In this document: positions 1 through 7,549 of the stretch, piece by piece
Layout: each line of letters opens with the position of its first letter
Position numbering within the stretch: position 1 is the first letter of the stretch
DNA from: CAYTLQ01 sp964438715
GTDB lineage: Bacteria > Bacteroidota > Ignavibacteria > Ignavibacteriales > Ignavibacteriaceae
Length of the DNA stretch: 11,458 bases
Reading direction: 5' to 3'
NCBI GenBank assembly: GCA_964438715.1
Contig: CAYTLQ010000121.1
Span: 1-11,458 of the forward strand
Position numbers and translations under genes: made by a program
The notes under the pieces: generated by a model
The model's input: only the letters and a program-made list of their open reading frames with translations
Databases searched by the model: none
Told to the model about the DNA's origin: nothing

Positions 1-70
1 CTCCCCATGGACTTACAGGTTTATCACTGTATTCTATCGGTAGCAACTGCACTTTTTCGGTATTATCCAT
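1..70 (-). CDS. Transposase, N-terminal fragment (possible IS1380/DDE type), runs off left edge
   Basis: Reading the minus strand from an ATG at 70-68 gives 23 codons before the window ends: MDNTEKVQLLPIEYSDKP, then VSPWG. The pattern of a short polar start followed by S-D-K-P-(V/I)-(S/T)-P-(W/F)-G-G is what I associate with the N-termini of DDE transposases of the IS1380 type. The family assignment is from memory on a very short stretch and could be wrong. A weak sigma70-like promoter lies just upstream on the same strand (TTGTCA at 108-103, 17-base spacer, TAAGAT at 85-80), but it would leave almost no leader before the ATG. No clear Shine-Dalgarno is visible. Its position back-to-back with a 5'-truncated sensor gene fits a mobile element end. 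The rest of the gene lies outside the window. Confidence 0.5.
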   Translation of the reverse strand, partial: MDNTEKVQLLPIEYSDKPVSPWG

Positions 71-150
71 TTTGGGTCTATCTTATTTTATCTCAATTAC
101 TTTGACAAAATTAACGCTCTTTAATGAATTATTCGGGTTTATCTGCCGGG
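1..150. mobile_element. End of a probable insertion sequence
   Basis: This stretch holds the start of the probable transposase and its upstream region. Just to the right, a plus-strand reading frame that clearly encodes a membrane sensor domain begins abruptly with no start codon, as expected if an element had landed in the gene. The boundary is placed near 150 because minus-strand sequence inward from there (CCCGGCAGATAAACCCG) looks like an IS terminus, and because the plus-strand frame reads as plausible protein (GTRLATDPREIFIIF) from 149 onward. Neither the opposite terminal repeat nor a target-site duplication can be seen, since the other end is outside the window. The exact boundary is inference. 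Confidence 0.45.
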
Positions 151-532
151 GACGCGACTGGCCACGGATCCGAGAGAAATTTTTATAATTTTCAGCGCTA
201 TGATAACGGGTCCTGTTGGCGGTGCAATTACTGCTATATTAGGCGCTTTTTATTCGCCTAATGTCTCGCTCTCAACCTATATAGTTTTTCAACATGTTCT
301 TCCTTCTGTTCTTCTTGCTTTTATGTATAAATATTGGGTGAACAGACCGGGAGTTACACTTCGGAAATGTTTGCGGTTATTCGTAGCTATTGTGTGTTAT
401 TACTATGTATTTTATTTGCCCGTATTTACTGCTACATTCTTTTTCTTCACGGATTTTTACCGTTATTACATAGGTTCAGGTACTTCATTCATAAAGGATT
501 TACTCAATTTGGTTGATGGATGGTTGCCTTAG
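150..532 (+). pseudogene. 5'-truncated membrane sensor domain (LytS/5TM-like), in frame with the kinase after a TAG
   Basis: The open frame runs from 128 to a TAG at 530-532, and its first ATG is at 200 (110 codons from there). Residues before that ATG (G-T-R-L-A-T-D-P-R-E-I-F) continue naturally into the membrane sequence, so the true start was further upstream and is lost at the IS junction. The pattern D-P-R-E-I followed by a hydrophobic helix with G-P-V-G-G-A-I-T-A resembles the 5TMR-LYT (LytS-YhcK) sensory domain, in which D-L-R and G-P-x-x-G are typical. I count about four hydrophobic segments, at roughly codons 1-18, 26-44, 53-80 and 95-110 counted from the ATG at 200. No ribosome binding site precedes that ATG. 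The frame is identical to that of the kinase starting at 533, and the last helix seems to continue beyond the TAG. This is most likely the front part of one broken sensor kinase; a separately translated small membrane protein is the alternative. Confidence 0.55.
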
Positions 533-3500
533 ATGCTGTTTACAAATTTGTATAGTGTGTTACTATACCTCGTACTTACACATAGCGCCAGAAAACCACG
601 ATGGGGAAAAAATTTATTTTTTTCTGAACAAAAACAGGCACGCAATATACCCGAAATAATTCATTCTGTGTTAGGGAAACGAATATTTGCATTCAGAATG
701 GTTTTAATTTTCTTATTACTTTCGAGCATACCGGTAATTGTTCTGGGTATGTTTTATAATAAGAAAGTTGTCTATGCAATTCTGGAACGAGACAGAGAAA
801 TTTTTCGCAGAGAATCATCAATAATAGAATCGAAAATTAATTGGTTTAATGAGGATTGGAAAGATGAGCGAAAGACTGAAGCTGATAAGACAAATATTTA
901 TTTAACTATTATAGATGCGAATGGTGGATTTCGTTACTCCGAATTGAAAAATGAAGATCATAAAAAACTGATTTCTGACTTTGTACAACGACATTTGACA
1001 CAAAATTTCAGAGATACAATTTTAGTTGGGAGGACTGATCGAGAAGTCTTTTATTTTAATAAATCCAAAACAGGTAATGATATTATATGCCTCTATACAC
1101 CTACCGGTAGCTCAATCAGTATAGTATTCGGATTAGAAAGAGAACTCTTACAAATCGTTTTAGTGGGATTTGTGTTTTTCTTCATTATTTCCGGCGCTGT
1201 TATTTACCAAATTGTCGGAATGCCGCTTCGTGAAATATCACTTGCAGTAGAGAATTTTACCAAGGGAGCAGAGGTACCAAAACTTGTTACAAGTGATTAT
1301 GATGATGAGGTAAAAGATCTGGCAGAATCATTTGTACGAATGACCAGCCGGATAAATGCGACGATAGCTGATTTGGATGAAATATCATTTCTTTATAAAG
1401 CAGTGCTGAAGAATACTCCAATTTTTCATTTTGTTGTTAGTGGAAACGGGGAGGTAAAATTACTCGAAGGTAAGGCGCTCGGTAAAATTTCATTGAATGG
1501 GAAAACGGGAGATCATTACTCAGTTGTCTTTTCAGCCTACCCCGAATTAATAAGTGCAATAACCGAAGGAATTAAAATCGGCTCTATCAATACAATCATA
1601 CAGTTACACGATTTAACTTTTGTACTTAGTCTTTTCCCATTTGAAGATAGCATAGAAAATAAAGGTAGTTTCGTCGGGGTTTGTGAAGATATTACTGATG
1701 AAGCAAAACAGAGAAAACTTCTTGAGGAAAGAGAAGCTCGTTACAGGCTTCTGGCGGAGAACTCAACCGATATTATAACATTACATGATCAGAAAGGGAA
1801 AATACTTTATATTTCACCATCGTGTGAACATATTCTTCTTTACACTCCGGAGGAGTTAACCGGTAAACTGCTAATTGAATTTGTTCATCCCGAAGATGAA
1901 CCGGTTTATAATGTTTTATTAAGTTCAACATTTCAAAAACCTGACCGGGCAAATTTTTCTTACCGTATGCTGAAAGCCGATGGGGATTTTGTTTGGGTTG
2001 AATCAATAGTAAAAACAATTTCGGGGAGTACGAATGAAGAATTTACATTTCAGATGGTGACAAGGGATATTTCCGAAAGACGGAAAACTATAGATCTGTT
2101 GATTTCCTCCGAAAAACGATTCAGGATGGTATGGGAGAAGTCTCTTGATGCATTCAGGATAACAGATAGAAACGGTATTATGATTGATGTCAATGAAGCA
2201 TTCTGTCACCTCGTGAAAATTCCTCGTAGTGATTTACTAGGCAAACCATTTTACACAATTTATGATGAGAATCATTATACTCAACAACAGATTATGAAAG
2301 ATTATCTGGAGAGCTTTGAAAATCTTGAAGAGACCTCTGTTGTTGAGGCAGAAATATTTCTGAAAAACCGCGAAAATGTATTGGTTGACCTCAACTTTAT
2401 TATTCTTGAAACAGAAAAAAATAACAAGGTGCTTTTATCTGTTTTTCGTGATGTTACAGAAAAAAGAAGAGCATTAAATCAAATAATGATGCTTTCGAGA
2501 GCAGTTCAGCAGAGTCCTGCAATTGCGATGATTACTGATCTTGATGGAATAATTATTTATGTGAATAATGCATTTGAGCGAATTACCGGATATACATTTA
2601 CTGAAGTGGAAGGGAAAAAACCAACAGTACTAAAAAGTGGTACAATGGATGAATTAATATACAAGGAGTTGTGGGAAAAGATTACAAATGGTGAAGAGTG
2701 GATGGGTGAAATACAAAACAAAAAGAAAAACGGAGAACTGTATTGGGAATCGGTTTTGATTTCACCGATCAGGAATGATAAAGATATACCTATTGCATAT
2801 CTCAAAGTCTCGGAGGATATAACCCGCAGAAAAAATATGGAGCTGGATCTACGGAGAGCTCTGGATGCCGCTGAGGAATCTGACAGGCTGAAAACGATGC
2901 TTCTTGCAAATGTCAGTCATGAATTCAGAACGCCATTGAATGTAATACTTGGATTTTCGAATATACTAAAGAACGATTCTGACCAGACCGAAATTGAGAT
3001 GTTCTCAAATAAAATACATAAATCTGCAATGCGACTTTTAGATACTGTTGATATGGTGATGACACTCTCTCAGTTGGAGTCGGGTATGATAAAAATTAAA
3101 CAGGATAATGTGAATGTAGTTTCAATCGCTAATTATATTTCTTCTCGTTATAAACTGGATGCGGAGGAAAAAGGATTGCAATTCTCACTCACTTATTCCG
3201 ACCATGATTTGCAATGCGTTGCAGATGAGGAGCTCCTTAACAAGGCATTAATTTATTTGTTTGATAATGCGGTAAAATTTACAAAGTCGGGTTCTGTCTC
3301 CGTGCGAATTGAAGAGGTTGTATTGGAAGATAACCAGAAAAATGTTCGGATTGATGTTGCTGACACAGGTATCGGAATAAGTGAGAATGATATGCAGATT
3401 ATATTTAAAGCTTTTAAGCAGGTACACGAAGGTTACAACAGACAGTTTGAAGGATTAGGACTGGGGCTAACCAACGCGGAGAAAATTGTTAAAGCAATGA

Positions 3501-3577
3501 ATGGGAGATTGGAAGTACAAAGTGAAGTTAATAAAGGCTCACTGTTCAGGCTGTATTTACCAAGTTCCAATTCATAA
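533..3577 (+). CDS. Membrane-bound multi-PAS sensor histidine kinase
   Basis: This is a 1014-residue kinase that should autophosphorylate on histidine and pass phosphate to an unseen response regulator. Visible order: end of a membrane domain (1-18), TM helix (56-75), extracytoplasmic sensor region (76-204), TM helix (206-229), HAMP (about 230-285), a degenerate PAS (285-395), then three clearer PAS/PAC modules (about 401-520, 527-645, 655-775), each closing with a D-(I/V)-(S/T)-(E/R) type PAC end. The HisKA domain has S-H-E-F-R-T-P-L with the phospho-acceptor at H796. The HATPase domain has the N box at N912, D944-T-G-I-G and G-L-G-L-G-L at 974-979, so the catalytic residues look intact. There is no receiver domain. 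The ATG directly follows an in-frame TAG (TAGATG) and has no Shine-Dalgarno, so this start is doubtful: the protein probably once began with the LytS-like segment upstream. M56 (698) is another possible restart. The stop is TAA, and an 81-base gap separates it from the next gene. Confidence 0.9.
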   Translation: MLFTNLYSVLLYLVLTHSARKPRWGKNLFFSEQKQARNIPEIIHSVLGKRIFAFRMVLIFLLLSSIPVIVLGMFYNKKVVYAILERDREIFRRESSIIESKINWFNEDWKDERKTEADKTNIYLTIIDANGGFRYSELKNEDHKKLISDFVQRHLTQNFRDTILVGRTDREVFYFNKSKTGNDIICLYTPTGSSISIVFGLERELLQIVLVGFVFFFIISGAVIYQIVGMPLREISLAVENFTKGAEVPKLVTSDYDDEVKDLAESFVRMTSRINATIADLDEISFLYKAVLKNTPIFHFVVSGNGEVKLLEGKALGKISLNGKTGDHYSVVFSAYPELISAITEGIKIGSINTIIQLHDLTFVLSLFPFEDSIENKGSFVGVCEDITDEAKQRKLLEEREARYRLLAENSTDIITLHDQKGKILYISPSCEHILLYTPEELTGKLLIEFVHPEDEPVYNVLLSSTFQKPDRANFSYRMLKADGDFVWVESIVKTISGSTNEEFTFQMVTRDISERRKTIDLLISSEKRFRMVWEKSLDAFRITDRNGIMIDVNEAFCHLVKIPRSDLLGKPFYTIYDENHYTQQQIMKDYLESFENLEETSVVEAEIFLKNRENVLVDLNFIILETEKNNKVLLSVFRDVTEKRRALNQIMMLSRAVQQSPAIAMITDLDGIIIYVNNAFERITGYTFTEVEGKKPTVLKSGTMDELIYKELWEKITNGEEWMGEIQNKKKNGELYWESVLISPIRNDKDIPIAYLKVSEDITRRKNMELDLRRALDAAEESDRLKTMLLANVSHEFRTPLNVILGFSNILKNDSDQTEIEMFSNKIHKSAMRLLDTVDMVMTLSQLESGMIKIKQDNVNVVSIANYISSRYKLDAEEKGLQFSLTYSDHDLQCVADEELLNKALIYLFDNAVKFTKSGSVSVRIEEVVLEDNQKNVRIDVADTGIGISENDMQIIFKAFKQVHEGYNRQFEGLGLGLTNAEKIVKAMNGRLEVQSEVNKGSLFRLYLPSSNS

Positions 3578-3658
3578 AGAATTGTCTTAGAAATTTATAT
3601 TTTCTTTTTAATTTTTTTGTAATTACTATTTTTTGACTAAAATCAGAAAGGTTTATGC

Positions 3659-5680
3659 ATGCGTAGAGTATTGATTCTTCTTCTGCTTGCAGTACTAATG
3701 ACAGGGTTATACTCTTACCCCAAATTATCAATAGTCGAGCGGTTTACTAACGCAGGTTGTGTGCCTTGTGCAAATATTAATAACTCGTGGTATAACGCTA
3801 CGACAGCCTCATTGCTTAATTCGAAGAGTATAACACATCTTGTATATAATGTTGAATGGCCAAGTGCGTATGATCCGATGTATTTATTGAATTCCACAGA
3901 CAATAATAAAAGGAGAGGAGTTTATGGAGTGAATTCAGTACCGTGGATAGTTGTTAATGGAACAACTATAGGCACATCTCAATCTGCGTTAGAAAATGCA
4001 GTAAATACCGGCAACGCACAATACTCGCCATTTTTCATCGAATTGATTGCCGATAGATTTGCGAACGATGTACTGAATGTAAAGGTTAAAATTAAACGGG
4101 ATCCTTCGGATAATACCACATTTACCATGACTCGTCTTTTCCTTGCAATTACCGAAAGGACAATTCAGTTCTCAACACCTCCCGGACCGAATGGTGAATT
4201 AAAGTTTTTCAATATTTCACGCAAAATGCTGCCAGATGGAAAGGGAGTTGAGTTTGCAATACCGGCTCCGGGAGATTCTGTTGAAATGGAATTCTCCTAT
4301 ATCCCTACAGCCGGTTTCAGAAGTTCAGTCATTTTTGACAGTTTACGCGTTGTTGCATTTATTCAAAGAACAGATACAAAAGAAATCTATCAGTCGGCTC
4401 ACGCAGACTTTGGACTTTCTGCTCAACTTAATGCAGCATTTCAGGCTGACAGGACTTTAGGGGCAATTCCATTTACAGTTTCCTTTACTGACTACTCTAC
4501 CGGTTCGGGTGGAAACCCAGTTACATCGTGGAGTTGGGATTTTAACAATGACGGAACAATTGATGCAACAATTCAGAACCCCACTTTTACCTTTACAGAT
4601 GAGGGAGAGTATTCGGTTAAACTTATTGTTGGCGATGGAATTACACAGCGTACCAGAATTCTTTCCGGTTATATTAATGCTCTTAAAGCCCATTCGGATA
4701 TTCTTGTAGTAAATGGTATTGAATTCGTGACCTATCCTGCAGATATGGCTAATTTTTATAATAGCTCTGCGGGTTTTGGCAGTCATGAAGTGGATGTATG
4801 GGATTTGTTTGGATTGCAAGGGTATGATTATTCAACAAATACACAAATTCAGAAAAAGTTTTTCTTCGACAGAAAAATACCACTTGATGTTCTGAAAATG
4901 TATCCCAGGGTAATCTGGTTTGGAAATAATTACGGAGGTGATTTTGCCTTTTGGGATGCGTCAACAGTAATGCAATATATTAATTCGGGAGGCAACTTTC
5001 TTTTGGCAACCCGTCAGGGGGGAGATTATCTCTCAGCGGAAATAAAATCTTATTGCGGTATAACCTCTGTTACGGGACTTGTTGACATTACTACTCCTCT
5101 TATAAGTAAACATGACAGCCTTGTCTCTATGGCACCTACAACCGGAAATACAAGGGCACAGATGGTTTATCTTGATGCTTCCAGCAATGCAATTACGATT
5201 TTTGATGATAATGAAACCACTACTTATGTTGCGGGTATAGTATGCAAAAAGGATACAATGGGTACATTTGTTTACATCGCCGGCAGACCATACCGATTTA
5301 ACACCACTGCTTCTGCCGCTAATTACAATTTTATCATTAATCACTGGTTGAAATATGACCCGATACCGACCACAGTTTCGGGAGAAAACCTTAAAGAAAG
5401 AGGTTTTGAACTTCACCAGAATTTTCCGAATCCTTTTAATCCCACTACAACAATTCAATATACTCTTGCAAAAGAGTCGTTTGTGCGTGTAACCGTTTAT
5501 AATACTCTGGGTGAAAACATCGCTACCTTATTTGAAGGTACGCTGAGTCAAGGATCACATAAATTAGAATGGAATGCAAATGTGCCCTCAGGGATATATT
5601 TTTGCAGGCTGGAAGCATTACCGTTTGCAGGATCTGATGGGAAGATTACACTTATAAATAAAATGGTTTTGGCAAGATAA
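3659..5680 (+). CDS. Secreted thioredoxin-like / PKD / flavodoxin-like protein with T9SS sorting domain
   Basis: A 673-residue exported protein. Residues 1-19 are a typical signal peptide (M-R-R, then a leucine-rich core ending L-Y-S-Y). Residues about 21-130 look thioredoxin-like: E-R-F-T-N-A-G-C-V-P-C-A with C34 and C37 as the CxxC pair, and S-V-P-W with P95 in the position of the cis-proline; Omp28-related proteins of Bacteroidota look similar. Residues 255-343 form a PKD domain (S-W-S-W-D-F-N-N-D-G, then T-F-T-D-E-G-E-Y-S-V). Residues 345-567 resemble a flavodoxin/class-I GATase-like fold (D-I-L-V-V-N, later Y-I-N-S-G-G-N-F-L-L-A), assigned only by look. Residues 583-673 are the T9SS type A tail starting at H-Q-N-F-P-N-P-F-N-P-T-T. 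It is expected to cross the outer membrane and be anchored or released. The start is supported by AGAAAGG at 3645-3651, seven bases upstream. Substrate and role are unknown. It probably has its own transcript, but no clear promoter or terminator is seen around it. Confidence 0.85.
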   Translation: MRRVLILLLLAVLMTGLYSYPKLSIVERFTNAGCVPCANINNSWYNATTASLLNSKSITHLVYNVEWPSAYDPMYLLNSTDNNKRRGVYGVNSVPWIVVNGTTIGTSQSALENAVNTGNAQYSPFFIELIADRFANDVLNVKVKIKRDPSDNTTFTMTRLFLAITERTIQFSTPPGPNGELKFFNISRKMLPDGKGVEFAIPAPGDSVEMEFSYIPTAGFRSSVIFDSLRVVAFIQRTDTKEIYQSAHADFGLSAQLNAAFQADRTLGAIPFTVSFTDYSTGSGGNPVTSWSWDFNNDGTIDATIQNPTFTFTDEGEYSVKLIVGDGITQRTRILSGYINALKAHSDILVVNGIEFVTYPADMANFYNSSAGFGSHEVDVWDLFGLQGYDYSTNTQIQKKFFFDRKIPLDVLKMYPRVIWFGNNYGGDFAFWDASTVMQYINSGGNFLLATRQGGDYLSAEIKSYCGITSVTGLVDITTPLISKHDSLVSMAPTTGNTRAQMVYLDASSNAITIFDDNETTTYVAGIVCKKDTMGTFVYIAGRPYRFNTTASAANYNFIINHWLKYDPIPTTVSGENLKERGFELHQNFPNPFNPTTTIQYTLAKESFVRVTVYNTLGENIATLFEGTLSQGSHKLEWNANVPSGIYFCRLEALPFAGSDGKITLINKMVLAR

Positions 5681-5695
5681 AATTTTCAGTAATTT

Positions 5696-5735
5696 TTGTT
5701 AACTGCTTGTAAAGGAATTACATTTTGCTTAATTT
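5696..5735 (+). promoter_or_regulatory. Candidate promoter(s) for the tRNA
   Basis: Two overlapping sigma70-like pairs, each with a 17-base spacer, lie ahead of the tRNA: TTGTTA (5696-5701) with TACATT (5719-5724), and TTGTAA (5707-5712) with TAATTT (5730-5735). The second would start transcription near 5742, about 25 bases before the mature tRNA. The region is very AT-rich, so chance matches are likely. Confidence 0.25.
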
Positions 5736-5764
5736 TAAAGCTACAATTTTCTTAAAAATGTAAT
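5717..5764. repeat. 10-bp inverted repeat upstream of the tRNA
   Basis: ATTACATTTT at 5717-5726 is an exact inverted copy of AAAATGTAAT at 5755-5764, with 28 bases between. The interval contains the smaller pair GCTT/AAGC. The right arm ends three bases before the mature tRNA. It lacks the GC-rich stem of an intrinsic terminator. It could shape the tRNA 5' leader, bind a regulator or be chance in AT-rich DNA. Confidence 0.4.
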
Positions 5765-5766
5765 CA

Positions 5767-5840
5767 GGGCTCGTAGCTCAGTTGGTTAGAGCAGCTGACT
5801 CATAATCAGCGGGTCGGAGGTTCAAGTCCTTCCGAGCCCA
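5767..5840 (+). tRNA. tRNA with CAU anticodon (Met elongator or Ile2)
   Basis: A complete cloverleaf can be drawn in 74 bases. The acceptor stem GGGCTCG/CGAGCCC is seven perfect pairs with discriminator A. The D arm is GCTC/GAGC, and the anticodon stem is GCTGA/TCAGC around the loop CTCATAA, giving anticodon CAT. The variable region is GGGTC, and the T stem GGAGG/CCTTC encloses TTCAAGT with one G-T wobble. The bases after the discriminator are CAG, so the 3' CCA is not encoded and must be added by the CCA-adding enzyme. The fully paired acceptor start rules out the usual initiator tRNA, which has a 1-72 mismatch. Elongator tRNA-Met and lysidine-modified tRNA-Ile2 (AUA codons) both carry CAU, and I cannot separate them by eye. 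It lies downstream of the thioredoxin-like gene and is followed by its own terminator. Confidence 0.95.
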
Positions 5841-5843
5841 CAG

Positions 5844-5878
5844 AAAAGTGCGAATTCTTTTCGCACTTTTTTCTTTTT
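5844..5878 (+). terminator. Intrinsic terminator of the tRNA
   Basis: An 11-bp perfect stem (AAAAGTGCGAA at 5844-5854 and TTCGCACTTTT at 5860-5870) with a 5-base loop starts four bases after the tRNA. The T-rich tail TTTTTTCTTTTT (5867-5878) overlaps the stem base. This is a textbook factor-independent terminator. Confidence 0.88.
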
Positions 5879-6145
5879 AAACCTACTGCTTTTCTGATAT
5901 AATTAACCTCAGTGTCGTTCTGCAAAGTTCTTTATCCGAAAAAATCGCATCAGCTTTGTAGTCTTATACCAAAAACATTCAACATTATTATAATTTAATT
6001 CTGGTATAACTTTAAGATTTTAAAGATTTTTTCGTGGTTCAGTTGCCTCTAGCGTGTAACCAAGAATAATTTTTGGATAAAACCCAATGAGAAAGGGAAC
6101 AACATATAAGTGAGGAATTTTTTATCTGATTGTCCAATGTAGCTC
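5879..6145. other. Intergenic region between convergent units, no gene seen
   Basis: About 265 bases separate the tRNA terminator from the 3' end of the minus-strand glycosyltransferase candidate. I see no credible coding sequence or RNA here. The only structure is a loose 7-bp inverted pair, TTATACC (5964-5970) and GGTATAA (6003-6009), with a 32-base interval. No clear terminator serves the minus-strand gene. Confidence 0.5.
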
Positions 6146-7411
6146 TCAGATTGAATAGCCGGTTGCAAAGAATATATAATAGATAAAGTATCCTATTCCT
6201 GCCAAAGCCTGAAAAAAGAGCCATAACGCAATTGGAAATTTCGTTCGAATCTTCGGAAGAAAAAGTGCATAACCAATCACTGCAATGGGGAGAAGATGTC
6301 TTTCAGACAAGATTACACTAAAGCAGAATAGGACAATGAATAGCATTATTAAATAATACATCGGACTGCTTCTTTCTTCACAGAATGAATAATAGAGAAT
6401 ATATGCAAATGAGGAACCAAAGAGTAATTTTATAAAAAATGGAAATAGTGGGAAAATGTGCGCTGTTATATTTATCAGTTTGAATGTATAACCGCTGATT
6501 GTGCCAATACCTCCGAAGTTTGCTACTTTAGGATCGAAATGGTACAACCATAGTGTAGTTATAAAAAGAATAATAAAAGCGGGTATTTTTTCTAATTTCT
6601 TTTTATAGATCAGAGTGAGAAAGTAAGGGGAAAATAATAATCCGCAAATAACGATAATTGAAGTTACATTTTCAGGAACAAATTGCACTGCATGGTGACG
6701 AAAATTGTAATGTGTAAATCCTCCCCAAAGATAAAATACATATAACGGGAGAATAGCCGGAAGAAAAAAAACAATACTGGTTTTTATCTTTCCAGAATCA
6801 AAATTAGGTGAACTTTGAATAAAGTTAAACAGCGGATAAGCTAGTATTACTATGTATGTTTGTTGAGAGAGAATTGCAAATGAAGCCATAAGTCCGGATA
6901 AAAAAATTCTCCAAATATTTTTGTCCGAGTAAAGATAGATGAATAATAGAAAAAACAATAAACCATAAATGGACATATAAAAACTAAACGCGGGTTTAAG
7001 GAAATAGGGATAAAAGAATAGAATGAGCGAAGCCACAACAGGAAATTTCGTGTTCTCTTTTTTTACCCAATTCCAAAATAATAACATACAGAAAAAAGCT
7101 ATTATCATATTAACAGCTCTATAATACCAAATACCCGGTACCAGATTAGGTAAAATAAATCTTAGTGAAATAACAGGTAAATTACAAATGATGTATGGTA
7201 AGGGGGTATTAGCTGAGGGATACTCCTTTTCAAGAAAAAAGAAAATTCCTTTTTCAAGATTCATTATCGCAGCAGGGTAGTGACTGCCTACCTCGTCAAT
7301 TTTAAAGCCGTTACCGAATAAATTCAATATCAATAGTACGGACATTAAGATTGATAATAGCATCAGAAAGATGACGCTGGAACCAAAATGTAGTTTGTTA
7401 CTCCAATTCAA
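6146..7411 (-). CDS. Polytopic membrane protein, probable GT-C-fold glycosyltransferase
   Basis: A 421-residue protein with roughly 11-12 hydrophobic segments. The layout matches GT-C glycosyltransferases (ArnT/PMT-like), which move a sugar from a polyprenyl-phosphate carrier on the outer face of the inner membrane. There is a short cytosolic start, TM1 at about 12-33, then an extracytoplasmic loop with the acidic pair D39-E40 in G-F-K-I-D-E-V-G-S-H-Y-P, where the catalytic acidic residue of GT-C enzymes usually lies. Near the C-terminus is S-E-R-H-L-L-P (369-375), like the R-(H/Y)-L-x-P motif of this superfamily. At 421 residues it is on the short side. The start is a TTG at 7411-7409 with an in-frame stop three codons upstream, so no longer form exists. 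M17 is an alternative but would cut TM1. No clear ribosome binding site is seen. The acceptor and sugar are unknown, and there are no polysaccharide genes beside it. Another kind of polytopic membrane protein cannot be excluded. Confidence 0.72.
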   Translation of the reverse strand: MNWSNKLHFGSSVIFLMLLSILMSVLLILNLFGNGFKIDEVGSHYPAAIMNLEKGIFFFLEKEYPSANTPLPYIICNLPVISLRFILPNLVPGIWYYRAVNMIIAFFCMLLFWNWVKKENTKFPVVASLILFFYPYFLKPAFSFYMSIYGLLFFLLFIYLYSDKNIWRIFLSGLMASFAILSQQTYIVILAYPLFNFIQSSPNFDSGKIKTSIVFFLPAILPLYVFYLWGGFTHYNFRHHAVQFVPENVTSIIVICGLLFSPYFLTLIYKKKLEKIPAFIILFITTLWLYHFDPKVANFGGIGTISGYTFKLINITAHIFPLFPFFIKLLFGSSFAYILYYSFCEERSSPMYYLIMLFIVLFCFSVILSERHLLPIAVIGYALFLPKIRTKFPIALWLFFQALAGIGYFIYYIFFATGYSI

Positions 7412-7549
7412 ATGAATTTATCAACGGCTGAGTTTGTAAATAAAAATAAACGAAAAATACAAAGTTTACATAGTCCATGGGCTAATGAATGATACGACAA
7501 ATTATTTGTTAGATCAAAGGAGCACTGCTTTACCGGCAAAAACCGTATA

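Noticed and set aside
3..188. Plus-strand open frame from 3 to a TAA at 186-188 as the real front of the sensor
   Set aside because: Its tail (R-D-W-P-R-I-R-E-K-F-L) ends in a stop, whereas the +2 frame over the same bases gives the natural lead-in to the membrane domain; the minus strand explains bases 1-70 better.
4457..5458. Antisense open frames of 120 (4457-4819) and 141 codons (5033-5458) on the minus strand
   Set aside because: They lie wholly inside the well-supported thioredoxin-like/PKD gene and their translations show no recognisable domain; they are shadows of it.
5767..5880. tRNA gene as an integration site (att) for a genomic island
   Set aside because: No second copy of the tRNA 3' end and no integrase are seen in the window.
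6039..6224. 61-codon minus-strand frame overlapping the 3' end of the GT-C candidate, as a possible frameshifted C-terminal extension
   Set aside because: The glycosyltransferase ends naturally after its last TM helix, and the extra sequence has no membrane or domain character.
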